The notes under the pieces were generated by a model. The model saw nothing but the letters and a program-made list of their open reading frames with translations, made no database searches and was not told the DNA's origin. 64,000 bases of DNA from Micromonospora saelicesensis (GTDB lineage Bacteria; Actinomycetota; Actinomycetes; Mycobacteriales; Micromonosporaceae): assembly GCF_900091575.1 (NCBI RefSeq), contig NZ_FMCR01000001.1:1302001-1366000 (forward strand), written 5' to 3'. Each line of letters opens with the position of its first letter. Position 1 is the stretch's first letter. Below, piece after piece: positions 38,282-45,374 of the stretch. Position numbers and translations under genes: made by a program.

Positions 38282-38476
38282 TTACGCCCGCTCGGCGACC
38301 TGGCCGACGAACGCGACCCATGCGGCCGGAGGGAAGGTCAGCGCCGGACCCGCTGGGTCCTTTGAGTCGCGCACCGCGACGACGCCCGGAAGGTTGTCGG
38401 CAACCTCGACGCAGTCGCCGCCGTTGGAGCTACTGCGGGTGCTCTTGCGCCAGAGGGCGCCGGTCAGGTCAGCCAT
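38282..38476 (-). CDS. DUF397 domain protein
   Basis: 64 residues: GALWRKSTRSSSNGGDCVEVADNLPGVVAVRDSKDPAGPALTFPPAAWVAFV, described by its marks W-R-K-S-x-x-S, G-D-C-V-E-V-A and V-R-D-S-K-D-P, which define DUF397. These proteins are partners of the DUF5753-type XRE regulators and form antitoxin-like or developmental switch pairs in actinomycetes. Its start overlaps the end of the regulator gene by 13 bases. Confidence 0.9.
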   Translation of the reverse strand: MADLTGALWRKSTRSSSNGGDCVEVADNLPGVVAVRDSKDPAGPALTFPPAAWVAFVGQVAERA

Positions 38477-39210
38477 GATCTTGCCTCTAGGTAGTCGATG
38501 GTTTGGCGGCGTGGGAGAGCCACTGAGCGCAGCGTATCCCAGGTCGCCCAAAGGGCGGCGGTGTCGTTGGTCAGCCGTCCGGCAGCCTGATCATCGAGGT
38601 AAGCGACATCGCCGTCTTCAGTGGTGGCGATGACGAACGGCCCCGCTTGCCCGGCATGAAGGCCCGCGTCCAGCGGCAACACGTGAACAAACACATTCGG
38701 CCGCTGGGCCATCTTTACCAGGTGGTCTAGCTGCGGGTTCATGATCTCGGGGTCACCACGACGAAGAGCGAATTCGTCAACCACCGCGACGAAGAGCGGG
38801 GGCTTGCGCCGGTCGAGCACCGCCGTTTGCCGGCGTAGCCGGGTCTCGACGTAGTCCGCGACCTCGTCCGGGCCGAGCATCCCGCTGGCGAGCACCGCCG
38901 AGGCGTAATCGGGGGTCTGCAACAAGCCGGGAATGACCGCCACCTGAAAGGCGCGCAGGGCAGACGCCTGAAGCTCGGTCTCCACCCACGGGCGTAGCCA
39001 CGCCGGTTCCCGCCGCTTCAAGACGTCCGGCCAAATGTCCTCAGCCTCACGGCCGAGCGCAGCGGCTGCGGCTGCGCGGTGGCGTGGGTGTGGGACTCGG
39101 CCGGGGTTGACCCAGCGCGCCACCGTCTTCGGGTCGACGCCGACCTGCTCGGCGAGGCTTTCGACGGTCTCACCCGTGTCGGCCAAGGCCGCTCGTAGCG
39201 CCTGGTTCAT
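38464..39210 (-). CDS. XRE-family regulator with DUF5753 domain
   Basis: 248 residues from the ATG behind GGAGG. The N-terminal HTH is at residues 5-60 (ALADTGETVESLAEQVGVDPKTVARWVN). The rest is DUF5753: ASALRAFQVAVIPGLLQTPDYASAVL, VVDEFALRRG, MAQRPNVFVHVLPLDAGLHAGQAGPFVIA and DLDDQ-like VAYLDDQAAGRL. With the DUF397 gene it forms the usual regulator pair. It is on the opposite strand to most of the element and may control maintenance or lysogeny-like functions. Confidence 0.9.
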   Translation of the reverse strand: MNQALRAALADTGETVESLAEQVGVDPKTVARWVNPGRVPHPRHRAAAAAALGREAEDIWPDVLKRREPAWLRPWVETELQASALRAFQVAVIPGLLQTPDYASAVLASGMLGPDEVADYVETRLRRQTAVLDRRKPPLFVAVVDEFALRRGDPEIMNPQLDHLVKMAQRPNVFVHVLPLDAGLHAGQAGPFVIATTEDGDVAYLDDQAAGRLTNDTAALWATWDTLRSVALPRRQTIDYLEARSWLT

Positions 39211-39417
39211 GCCCGCCTCCGAATGGACGTCTTCAACGTCTCTAGAACGTATAGCTACGTGGTGTAACCGTCCAGCTCCATTAGGCAAGGTGCTTTGTAG
39301 ACGGCGCGGCCGGTAGGGACCCCAACCCAGCGGACGCGTTCGTACCGGGGCCGCCCCTGCGGGCGAGCAACTTACGGGGGCGGCCCCTTCCCAGAGCTAC
39401 GAGCAGGGGGAGCGCGC

Positions 39418-39840
39418 GTGCCGGACAAGCCAGCCGAACCGAAGGCCGAGCCGAAGCCTGAGCCTGAGCCGAATCCTGAGCGGGTGCCGCGCCCGCCCGT
39501 GCCCTGGCCGCCGGGGACGGTCGTCCCGCCGTGGCCGGTTAACCGGGCCCCCGCCCGCCGCTGGACGACGCGGACCACCGTCCCGCACTTCCCGATGCGC
39601 CCGGCGTGGCTGTGCCGCAACTGTGCCGCCGCGTGGCCGTGTGGTCCGGCCCAGCTTCACCTAGTGACTGAGTTCTACGGCCATTCGATCGCCCTGGCTT
39701 TCTACCTGTCCTCGAACATGCATGACGCGATCGAAGACCTGTACGCCCTCGGGGGCCGCCCTGACGTGCAGGCTCTTCACGCCCGCTTCCTCGGCTGGCT
39801 GTCCTTGTCGGTCCGCCCGCGCCGCGTCGAGAGCCTTTGA
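39418..39840 (+). CDS. Hypothetical protein typical of actinomycete elements
   Basis: 140 residues from a GTG with GGGGAG upstream. The first 60 residues are a Pro/Glu/Lys repeat (KPAEPKAEPKPEPEPNPE). The folded part has CRNC-x6-CG, a possible metal site, and TEFYGHSIALAFYLSSNMHDAIEDLYALGGRPDVQALHARFLGWL. Similar small proteins often lie next to XRE/DUF397 pairs; the role is not known. Confidence 0.7.
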   Translation: MPDKPAEPKAEPKPEPEPNPERVPRPPVPWPPGTVVPPWPVNRAPARRWTTRTTVPHFPMRPAWLCRNCAAAWPCGPAQLHLVTEFYGHSIALAFYLSSNMHDAIEDLYALGGRPDVQALHARFLGWLSLSVRPRRVESL

Positions 39841-39958
39841 CGCTGGCCCCCTGATCGCCCGCCCTGGGTCCGCCCTCTTCCCCCGTGGAGGACGGCCCGG
39901 GGCGGGTCTTTGCGTTGAGTGGTTCCGGCGTCACGCGGGTGCGGAAGGGCGCCGCCGG

Positions 39959-40215
39959 GTGACGAAGTGACCCCCGTTTCGTCACTCCCCTATTACTACT
40001 ACTGAAGAGAAGAAGAAGAAGACTTAGACATAGATACGGGAGTGACGAAACGTGCGTCACTGCGTCACTCAAAAAGACCCGCCTCCGTCTCGGGCCGCGC
40101 AAACCCGCCGTCCCACGCCCGGCGTCCCGCAACGTGGGACAGGTGAACAGCTAGGACCTCGTAGGCCCACTCCCCTTGTAACGGGCGCGGCGTCTCCTGG
40201 CGCTGCGTCACTCAA
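39959..40215. other. Candidate replication origin of the element
   Basis: A perfect 15-bp inverted repeat (CGTTTCGTCACTCCC at 39975-39989 and its complement at 40038-40052) encloses a 48-bp A/T- and purine-rich tract, very unlike the GC-rich surroundings. Five exact CGTCACT copies in both orientations occur within 240 bases, plus two near-copies at the left. Iterons plus an AT-rich unwinding segment suggest an origin or a large operator. No initiator gene is recognised nearby. Confidence 0.5.
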
Positions 40216-40220
40216 TTGCG

Positions 40221-40270
40221 AAACCAGACCGAGCCTGCCTTATGTGGCGTGGGCAGGCTCGGTCTGGTTT
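40221..40270 (+). terminator. Rho-independent terminator
   Basis: Perfect 19-bp arms (AAACCAGACCGAGCCTGCC) around a 12-nt loop, followed by TCCTTTG. It directly follows the candidate origin and shields the next operon. Confidence 0.85.
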
Positions 40271-40313
40271 TCCTTTGCCACTTATTCGCATCACACCGAA
40301 AGGGGCCGTCTTT

Positions 40314-40572
40314 GTGACCTGGTGTAGCGAATGCACGACGGCGACGGCGCAGACCCCGAGGGGCCGCGCCCGCCTCACGTGTTCCAACCGATGCCGAATC
40401 CGAAGGTCAGTCCGTCCGCGCGGACGGAGAAGCGCGCTCCCGAACCGCCGCCGTCTCCGTGCTGGTGCGCCAGATCAACGCCGTGATCGCGAACGACCGC
40501 GACGCCCTGGACGCGATCGAGCGTGAAGCGGCACGCCTGTTTGGCACCGAGCCGACCGGAAAGGCGGCCTGA
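40314..40572 (+). CDS. Small zinc-finger protein gene, frame change required
   Basis: Translation from the GTG (AAGGGG upstream) gives a zinc-finger-like start: MTWCSECTTATAQTPRGRAR then LTCSNRCRIRR (CxxC ... CxxxC). Its natural continuation, ARSRTAAVSVLVRQINAVIA and DALDAIEREAARLFGTEP, lies in the +1 frame and ends at a TGA that overlaps the next ATG. Neither frame alone gives a sensible protein. A single-base change or programmed +1 shift near 40390-40430 would join them. Function is probably nucleic-acid binding; this could equally be a sequencing error or a recent pseudogene. Confidence 0.5.
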
Positions 40573-40838
40573 TGGGCCTGCCTTTCGAGCCTGACACGGC
40601 GGTTGCCCATCTGATTGCCGAGAAGGTGCTAGCCGGGCGCGGCGAATACATCGTCACGACCGCCGAGCTGCACGCGGTTGTGTGCCGCCGGCTGCCCAGT
40701 AGTTCAGCGACGAAGAATCCCGCCGCGACCGCTTGGCACGTCCGCCACCTCGCCGCCGATCTCGGCACGCTCGGCATTTCCGCCAGAACCAGGCGCACCC
40801 GCTCGGATAGCCGCCCTTGGTTCTTCCGACTGGTCTAG
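40572..40838 (+). CDS. Hypothetical small protein, winged-helix-like
   Basis: 88 residues. The start overlaps the preceding TGA (TGATG), showing coupling. The text FEPDTAVAHLIAEKVLAGRGEYIVTTAELHAVVCRRL ... WHVRHLAADLGTLGISARTRRTRSDSRPWFFRL has the helix and strand spacing of a small winged-helix domain, a weak inference. Conserved-looking but unassigned. Confidence 0.65.
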   Translation: MGLPFEPDTAVAHLIAEKVLAGRGEYIVTTAELHAVVCRRLPSSSATKNPAATAWHVRHLAADLGTLGISARTRRTRSDSRPWFFRLV

Positions 40839-40948
40839 ACACGTCCTCAGAGGGCCTGAGCCGCCCGAGCCTTCCCCTGACACCGACCCGCACCTGATCG
40901 CCCGCCAGAACACGTCTGGCGGGGGTCTTACCGCACGAAAGAGAGCCC

Positions 40949-41899
40949 ATGACGACCACCGCCCAGCCATTCGACCCGAACGCCGTCGCCGCCGCAGCCC
41001 GGGGCGATGAACCGACGGCCGAGGTGCGCAAAGGGACCGAGCTTTCCGGCGCGGATACCCGGCTTATCCTCGCCAACATGAGCGGCGCGTCGGAAGTGCC
41101 CCGACCCCGGTACCGGCTGTTTCCTGAGTCGTTCGACCGGCCCGAGTTCGCCGCCCTGGCCGCCGCCGTCGCCGCCCTGGACGCAGCGACCAGCCGCCGC
41201 GAGGACGCCCAGGACGTCTACCAGGACGCCGAGGACGCCTACCGCGTCGACCTCGGCGCGTGGGAGCGGGCGCAAGCTGAGACCGCGAAGAAGATCGCGG
41301 CGGGTGCCAAGATCCCCGCGAAGATTGAGCCGCGCCCCACGCCGGCCCAGTACGAGGCGAAGGCCGAACTTCTGGCCCGCGTCGCTGGTGAGGCGGTCAA
41401 GGCCGAAGCCAGGGCCGCCGAAGCGGTGAACACCGAGTGCCGGAAAGTCGGGGCCGAGGTCACTCGCTACGCCGCCGCCCGGCAGCGCGCGATGGCGGAG
41501 GCGGTACGGCCGAAGTTGGCCGAGGTATTGGCCGAGGTGCAAGAACTGATCGAGGCCCACCAGGACGCTTACGGCGCACGGACGTGCGAGACGTCGGACC
41601 GCCTGGCCGCCGCGCAAGGATGGAGCCCGAGCCGGGCCTACCAGGTGCAGAACCGGGAGAATGCGGCTTTCCTGGTCGCGTCCGCGCTTTACTCCCGCGA
41701 GGTTGACCGGCACGAGGACGCCGGTAAGCGCGGGATGGCTTCCCTCCGCACCCTGGTCGACGCCCTGGCGGTCGAGGACTTCGCGGCCCCGTGGCCGACC
41801 GGGAAGGATCCGGTCGACGCCGTCTGCGACCGGCCCGCCCGGGACCGGCCCGACACCACGCCCGGCGTGTCGCCCGTCGCCTTCTCTAAGGGGGTCTGA
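40949..41899 (+). CDS. Helical coiled-coil protein of unknown function
   Basis: 316 residues with a GAAAGAGAG site. The N-terminal part is short and polar (LSGADTRLILANMSGASEVPRPRY). The middle, residues 60-200, is long Ala/Glu/Lys/Arg-rich helix likely to form coiled coil (AAVAALDAATSRREDAQDVYQDAEDAY; AKAELLARVAGEAVKAEARAAEAV). The tail is Pro/Asp-rich. It resembles phage scaffold or structural-accessory proteins only in composition. It forms a pair with the next gene, one base on. Confidence 0.7.
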   Translation: MTTTAQPFDPNAVAAAARGDEPTAEVRKGTELSGADTRLILANMSGASEVPRPRYRLFPESFDRPEFAALAAAVAALDAATSRREDAQDVYQDAEDAYRVDLGAWERAQAETAKKIAAGAKIPAKIEPRPTPAQYEAKAELLARVAGEAVKAEARAAEAVNTECRKVGAEVTRYAAARQRAMAEAVRPKLAEVLAEVQELIEAHQDAYGARTCETSDRLAAAQGWSPSRAYQVQNRENAAFLVASALYSREVDRHEDAGKRGMASLRTLVDALAVEDFAAPWPTGKDPVDAVCDRPARDRPDTTPGVSPVAFSKGV

Positions 41900-41900
41900 C

Positions 41901-42248
41901 GTGACAGCCGACAAGGTCGCGCGAGCCGTGACGGCTGCCCAGGAGGCCGAGCGGGCGAAGGCTGAGCCGCAGCCCCGGGCGGACCGAGATTGGCTCGTCG
42001 CCGACGCCGCTCGGCGTTATGGGCTCGGTGACGCCCTGGCCGCAATGATCAAGGGGGACACCGCCGCCGAGATCCAGCGGGACGCCCGCCGCCTGACCGT
42101 CGAGCGGTCGACACTCCTCGCCGCTGAGGCCGAGGCCCAGCCGGAAGCCCCGAGGCCCGCCCCGGTGTCTGGCCGGGCCCCGGCCGATCAAAGCCTGTAC
42201 GACTTCGATCCGACCGACGTGGTCCGACAGGTTCGCCAGCCCTACTAG
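41901..42248 (+). CDS. Hypothetical protein, 115 residues
   Basis: GTG start with AAGGGGG seven bases upstream, one base after the previous stop. Helical, acidic: TADKVARAVTAAQEAERAKAEPQPRADRDWLVADAARRYGLGDALAAMIKGDTAAEIQRDARRL. The C-terminus ends in LYDFDPTDVVRQVRQPY. Probably co-expressed with the coiled-coil protein. A hairpin terminator follows. Confidence 0.65.
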   Translation: MTADKVARAVTAAQEAERAKAEPQPRADRDWLVADAARRYGLGDALAAMIKGDTAAEIQRDARRLTVERSTLLAAEAEAQPEAPRPAPVSGRAPADQSLYDFDPTDVVRQVRQPY

Positions 42249-42260
42249 CGACACGGACCG

Positions 42261-42288
42261 GAGGGCCCTCGGAAACCCGGGGGCCCTC
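42261..42288 (+). terminator. Hairpin terminator
   Basis: GAGGGCCC and GGGCCCTC with a 12-nt loop, 13 bases after the stop. Confidence 0.65.
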
Positions 42289-42760
42289 GCGCACACCTGC
42301 CCCCATCGCGAGAGGCCCCCGCCCCTGATCAAAGCCCCGCCCGCCTGATCCGCCGCCGACCCGGCGGGCCTACCGCGACGAGCAGTCGTTCCGCGTCCGC
42401 TGGCGGTACGGGCGAATTGCCCGAGTGACGTGCACCCTCGGGATCAGAGCCGGGGTCCGCGACTGTTCCGCTCCCCTACCGGGCCCCGGTACCGCCCCGC
42501 CCCGGCCATTGCCACGCCCGGAAGACGGCAGGCGCGGCGGCCGAGGCTCGCACGCGACGACCAACGCGAAGGCGCAAGCCTGAGTCGCATCCTGGCTCAC
42601 TCTGATTGTTGTCACACTGAGTGACCCTGGGGGAGGGCCCCCCTCGGCCTCGCTCCCTCACCTAAGCGGCATAGCGCCGCCCTGTCTGTACGGGCATAGA
42701 GGTCGTCTTGCCCGACCACTCGTGCAAGTGAACGCGTTAAAGAATTCCGTTCGAAGTCTG
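42289..42760. other. Gene-free stretch, GC shift
   Basis: About 470 bases without a supportable gene. A short hairpin GCGGCATAGCGCCGC lies near 42667. Base composition falls from about 42660 rightwards, marking entry into the less GC-rich cargo. Confidence 0.45.
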
Positions 42761-43339
42761 CTATTCATCATTGGGACGCTCAGGACCAGGCGTGCCCGTC
42801 ATCTCCACATACCGGATCGGTACAAGGGCCAGAGTCTCGACGGCTCGGTGAGCGCTGCGGCTATCAAACTCAGTCGGTAGTGCTCGGCCGCTCTCGGCGC
42901 TAGTCAGATCCGCGACTATGGCCGTCGCGATGACTCCGGTTCCAACCCACTGCGCAACAGTGTGGTCTAGTGGGATTGGCTCCTGAATCTCCTTGCGGTG
43001 ACGTTGCCATTCCATGAGAAGCTTTACCGCGCGCTCAAGCAGGAACATTGCTGTGACCGCGTACGCGACCGGAGCCGCCTTGCCTGACGCTGCGGTCAAC
43101 ACCACCTCTAATGGACTGGCAAGTCGGATTCCGTCGACTCTGAGGTCCAGCGAGGACAGCCGTACGTCATGCCTCACCTGATGCGCTTGCCAAGCCGCGA
43201 TATCGCGCGCAAACCCACAGAGGTCGTCGAGCGCGTCAAAGTATTTTCGCACGTACGGGAGTGATGGTTTTTCTCCAAGATCTACTACGAGTCGCAGTGT
43301 CGGCGCGAGCGTGGACGTAGCGGCGTCTCCCTGAGCCAT
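42761..43339 (-). CDS. Membrane protein of unknown function, paralogue A
   Basis: 192 residues from the ATG at 43339 (MAQGDAATSTLAP); a TTCAAT hexamer six bases upstream suggests a leaderless transcript. Parts: an N-terminal beta-strand segment (LRLVVDLGEKPSLPYVRKYFDALDDLCG), a variable middle, then LRVDGIRLASPLEVVLTAASGKAAPVAYAVTAMFLLERAVKLLMEWQRHR with one membrane segment, and a soluble tail. The divergent gene 200 bases away has the same plan. No family of known function recognised. Confidence 0.75.
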   Translation of the reverse strand: MAQGDAATSTLAPTLRLVVDLGEKPSLPYVRKYFDALDDLCGFARDIAAWQAHQVRHDVRLSSLDLRVDGIRLASPLEVVLTAASGKAAPVAYAVTAMFLLERAVKLLMEWQRHRKEIQEPIPLDHTVAQWVGTGVIATAIVADLTSAESGRALPTEFDSRSAHRAVETLALVPIRYVEMTGTPGPERPNDE

Positions 43340-43541
43340 GCGGGGATTGAAGCACGAGCCAGCCGCAGCGCTCGAGAGCCGACTGGCCAATTCGGCCGCC
43401 TGCTAGGCCGTACAACGCTTCCGGAGGCGTGGCGCTGTGCGGCCTCCGACCTCTCCTCGCTGTCCCGGCCGCGCACCCTCTGACCGCCCGCAGGTTGCTC
43501 AGGGGATGCGATGCTTAGATCCATTGTGGTTAGATCGCCGC

Positions 43542-44198
43542 ATGACATCCCTCGGTGCCGGCGTGACTACAGAGGCACCTACTCTGCTGGTAGTTGCCGA
43601 TCTTGGGGACATCGTGCCATTCGGCGCGGTTCGCGAATACACCGAGGCGCTTGACGACGTAAGAAGAGTCGCGGAGGCCCTTGTTGCCCTTCAAAGGAAT
43701 AGGAGCTTTCGCCGCCCGAGAGCTCCCGGCGGATCATCTCCAGTCTTAAATATTGTCAAGGCCATGCGATTGGCCTCTGGCCGTGGGCCCGGACACTACG
43801 GCACGCTGCGTGTGGCGAGGATGCGGCTTGAGAGTCCTTTCGAGGTGGTATTGACGACGGTTGCCAACCAGTACTCGCCGATTGCATTCGGGGTAACGGG
43901 CATTGTCATCGTTGAGCGGCTTGTCCGACTCGTCATGGAATGGCAAAAGCATAGATTGGAAATATTTCAGGGGATGGACGGCGCGCGCGCAAGTTTAGGT
44001 GGCCCACACCATGAGGAAGCGGCCGACAGCATCGCGCGGCAGGTAATTGAACCGATCCATCGGCGAGAAACCTGGCAGCCAGAAGTATCCGATGACGAAA
44101 TTGAGGAGGCGGTCCAAAGCGCCGCCGGACCAATCAACCGTCTATCGCGATTTCAGCTTACGCGGGTAACTTCCTCTAACACGGGTGAGCGCGAATAG
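43542..44198 (+). CDS. Membrane protein of unknown function, paralogue B
   Basis: 218 residues from the ATG at 43542; TTAGAT ends six bases before it. Matching blocks with paralogue A: LLVVADLGDIVPFGAVREYTEALDDV near the start, then LRVARMRLESPFEVVLTTVANQYSPIAFGVTGIVIVERLVRLVMEWQKHRLEI over the single membrane segment. The C-terminal tail is acidic and differs. Codon use (ATA, AAA, TTA-type) and lower GC mark foreign origin. The shared RxxSPxEVVLT-membrane-EWQxHR core in a divergent pair suggests two interacting subunits. Confidence 0.75.
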   Translation: MTSLGAGVTTEAPTLLVVADLGDIVPFGAVREYTEALDDVRRVAEALVALQRNRSFRRPRAPGGSSPVLNIVKAMRLASGRGPGHYGTLRVARMRLESPFEVVLTTVANQYSPIAFGVTGIVIVERLVRLVMEWQKHRLEIFQGMDGARASLGGPHHEEAADSIARQVIEPIHRRETWQPEVSDDEIEEAVQSAAGPINRLSRFQLTRVTSSNTGERE

Positions 44199-44354
44199 CA
44201 TTCAGGAGCTGGCCAGAGGTCCTGGCCGCCTAGATCGCCCGCGTACGGCCTTCCCTGGGAGTGTCGCCGGCTGTCCTAGCAGCACCCGCACGACTTCTCA
44301 AACGACTCGCGCGCTCTGCCCAAGGGTCGTAGGGTTGCTCGACGTTTCACCCGG

Positions 44355-44399
44355 TGAAGCCCTCGGCCGCCGGAGTAATCCAGTCAACCGAGGGCTTCA
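44355..44399 (-). terminator. Hairpin terminator of the small membrane gene
   Basis: TGAAGCCCTCGG and its complement (12-bp arms) flank a 21-nt loop just past the stop at 44408. Confidence 0.6.
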
Positions 44400-44407
44400 T
44401 CCAAGGG

Positions 44408-44623
44408 CTACTCCTGGTCCGGGTCCCTATCCCGCCGGACAAGCTGGTTCAGCACCGTGAGAACGGCCACGGCGACGAGGGCCGGGGTTGCAGCCTTCGG
44501 GTACTCCATGACTACGTAGCCAGCGAGAACGGCCGCCACCAGCAGCGCAAGACCTCTGGGCGACACGTCACGGTTTCCAGGGGCCTTCTTAACCTCATCC
44601 GTGTTACGACGTACTCTGCTCAC
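44408..44623 (-). CDS. Small two-helix membrane protein
   Basis: 71 residues from a GTG with an excellent AAGGAGG seven bases upstream. A basic N-terminus (MSRVRRNTDEVKKAPGNRD) is followed by two hydrophobic segments, about residues 25-40 and 46-60, and a charged C-terminus (RRDRDPDQE). Holin-like in size and topology, but nothing else supports lysis. Unknown function. Confidence 0.7.
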   Translation of the reverse strand: MSRVRRNTDEVKKAPGNRDVSPRGLALLVAAVLAGYVVMEYPKAATPALVAVAVLTVLNQLVRRDRDPDQE

Positions 44624-44702
44624 AGGCGAGCCTCCTTGTTTCTTCTTCGTCGGAAGGGCTTGGTGATCTCGTTACCTGCACTCGTTGACGCGAGTGCTGC
44701 TC

Positions 44703-44734
44703 ACGACGGCACCCGTTGGCGCGGGTGCCGTCGT
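44703..44734. terminator. Hairpin after the thyX fragment
   Basis: ACGACGGCACCCG and CGGGTGCCGTCGT (13-bp arms, 6-nt loop) start four bases past the fragment's stop codon. Confidence 0.7.
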
Positions 44735-44738
44735 CGTA

Positions 44739-44849
44739 CTAGCCGGCGTCCTGGCCGCCCTCGGCGTCGGTCGACGCAGGCACGTCGTCCGGGGCCGCGA
44801 ATCGGGTCCACGCGATCAACTTGACCTGGGGCTGCACCATTTCCGGCAT
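44739..44849 (-). pseudogene. thyX: 5' fragment of thyX (flavin-dependent thymidylate synthase)
   Basis: 36 codons, missed by simple scans: MPEMVQPQVKLIAWTRFAAP then DDVPASTDAEGGQ-D-A-G-stop. The text VQPQVKLIAWTxFxAPDDVP-xxTDAxGGQ is the N-terminus of actinobacterial ThyX (from memory), where an ALAEFAGRACYQSW-type continuation would follow. Here identity stops at GGQ. The rest of thyX is absent. It is either decayed cargo or a relic of a 5' gene-replacement module like the one this element uses at its right end. Confidence 0.6.
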
Positions 44850-45033
44850 GCCTCGGACTGTAATGGCGCGATGCCTCCCGGCCCAAGCCAGGCGCGCCCC
44901 GTGCAATGTCGGTCACCCAGGTCGATGTAAACACCCGCCGAGACAGCCCAGTTAAGTCCTACCGGGACGGTCCGAACTGGCGGACCAGCGGGATCACCGC
45001 CCGGTGATTCCCAGGAGTCATCAACAGCTTGAA

Positions 45034-45067
45034 CGCCCCGCCCTCGGCAGTGCCGAGAGGCGGGGCG
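45034..45067. terminator. Hairpin terminator
   Basis: CGCCCCGCC-CTCGGCA and its complement with a single bulged base; almost no loop. Confidence 0.7.
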
Positions 45068-45374
45068 CTTCGTCGTTGTCGTGGGGCTAGTCGGACTCTT
45101 CTGCCATGATCTCGGCGAGTCGCTGTGCCTCGGGGTCGTCGAAGATGCCCATGTCGAAGATGACGTCAGCCGGCCCCCCGCGCCGTCGACGTCCCGGCCC
45201 CGTTGGAGACGTTGACCGTCGGCCGAATCTGGGACGCGGTCGAGGTCCGCGAGTACGCCGCGAAGCGTCGGGAACGTAACCGAAGGCGGCGCGGGCTAAG
45301 ACTCCTCGACGCTTTCTGTCGTCCGGGTCACGACGACCGATACGGAAAAGCCTCGCCGTGGCAGGCTGACAGGC
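45068..45374. other. Right-end arm of the element, fragmentary
   Basis: No complete gene. On the minus strand 45087-45152 reads MGIFDDPEAQRLAEIMAEESD, with similar-looking sequence open upstream but no start signal, so it may be a gene remnant. On the plus strand a frame beginning at a TTG (45203) reads VGRIWDAVEVREYAAKRRER, but it runs through the next gene's start region with poor codon use. The region must hold the promoter now driving the rebuilt thioredoxin/NHL gene. Confidence 0.45.
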
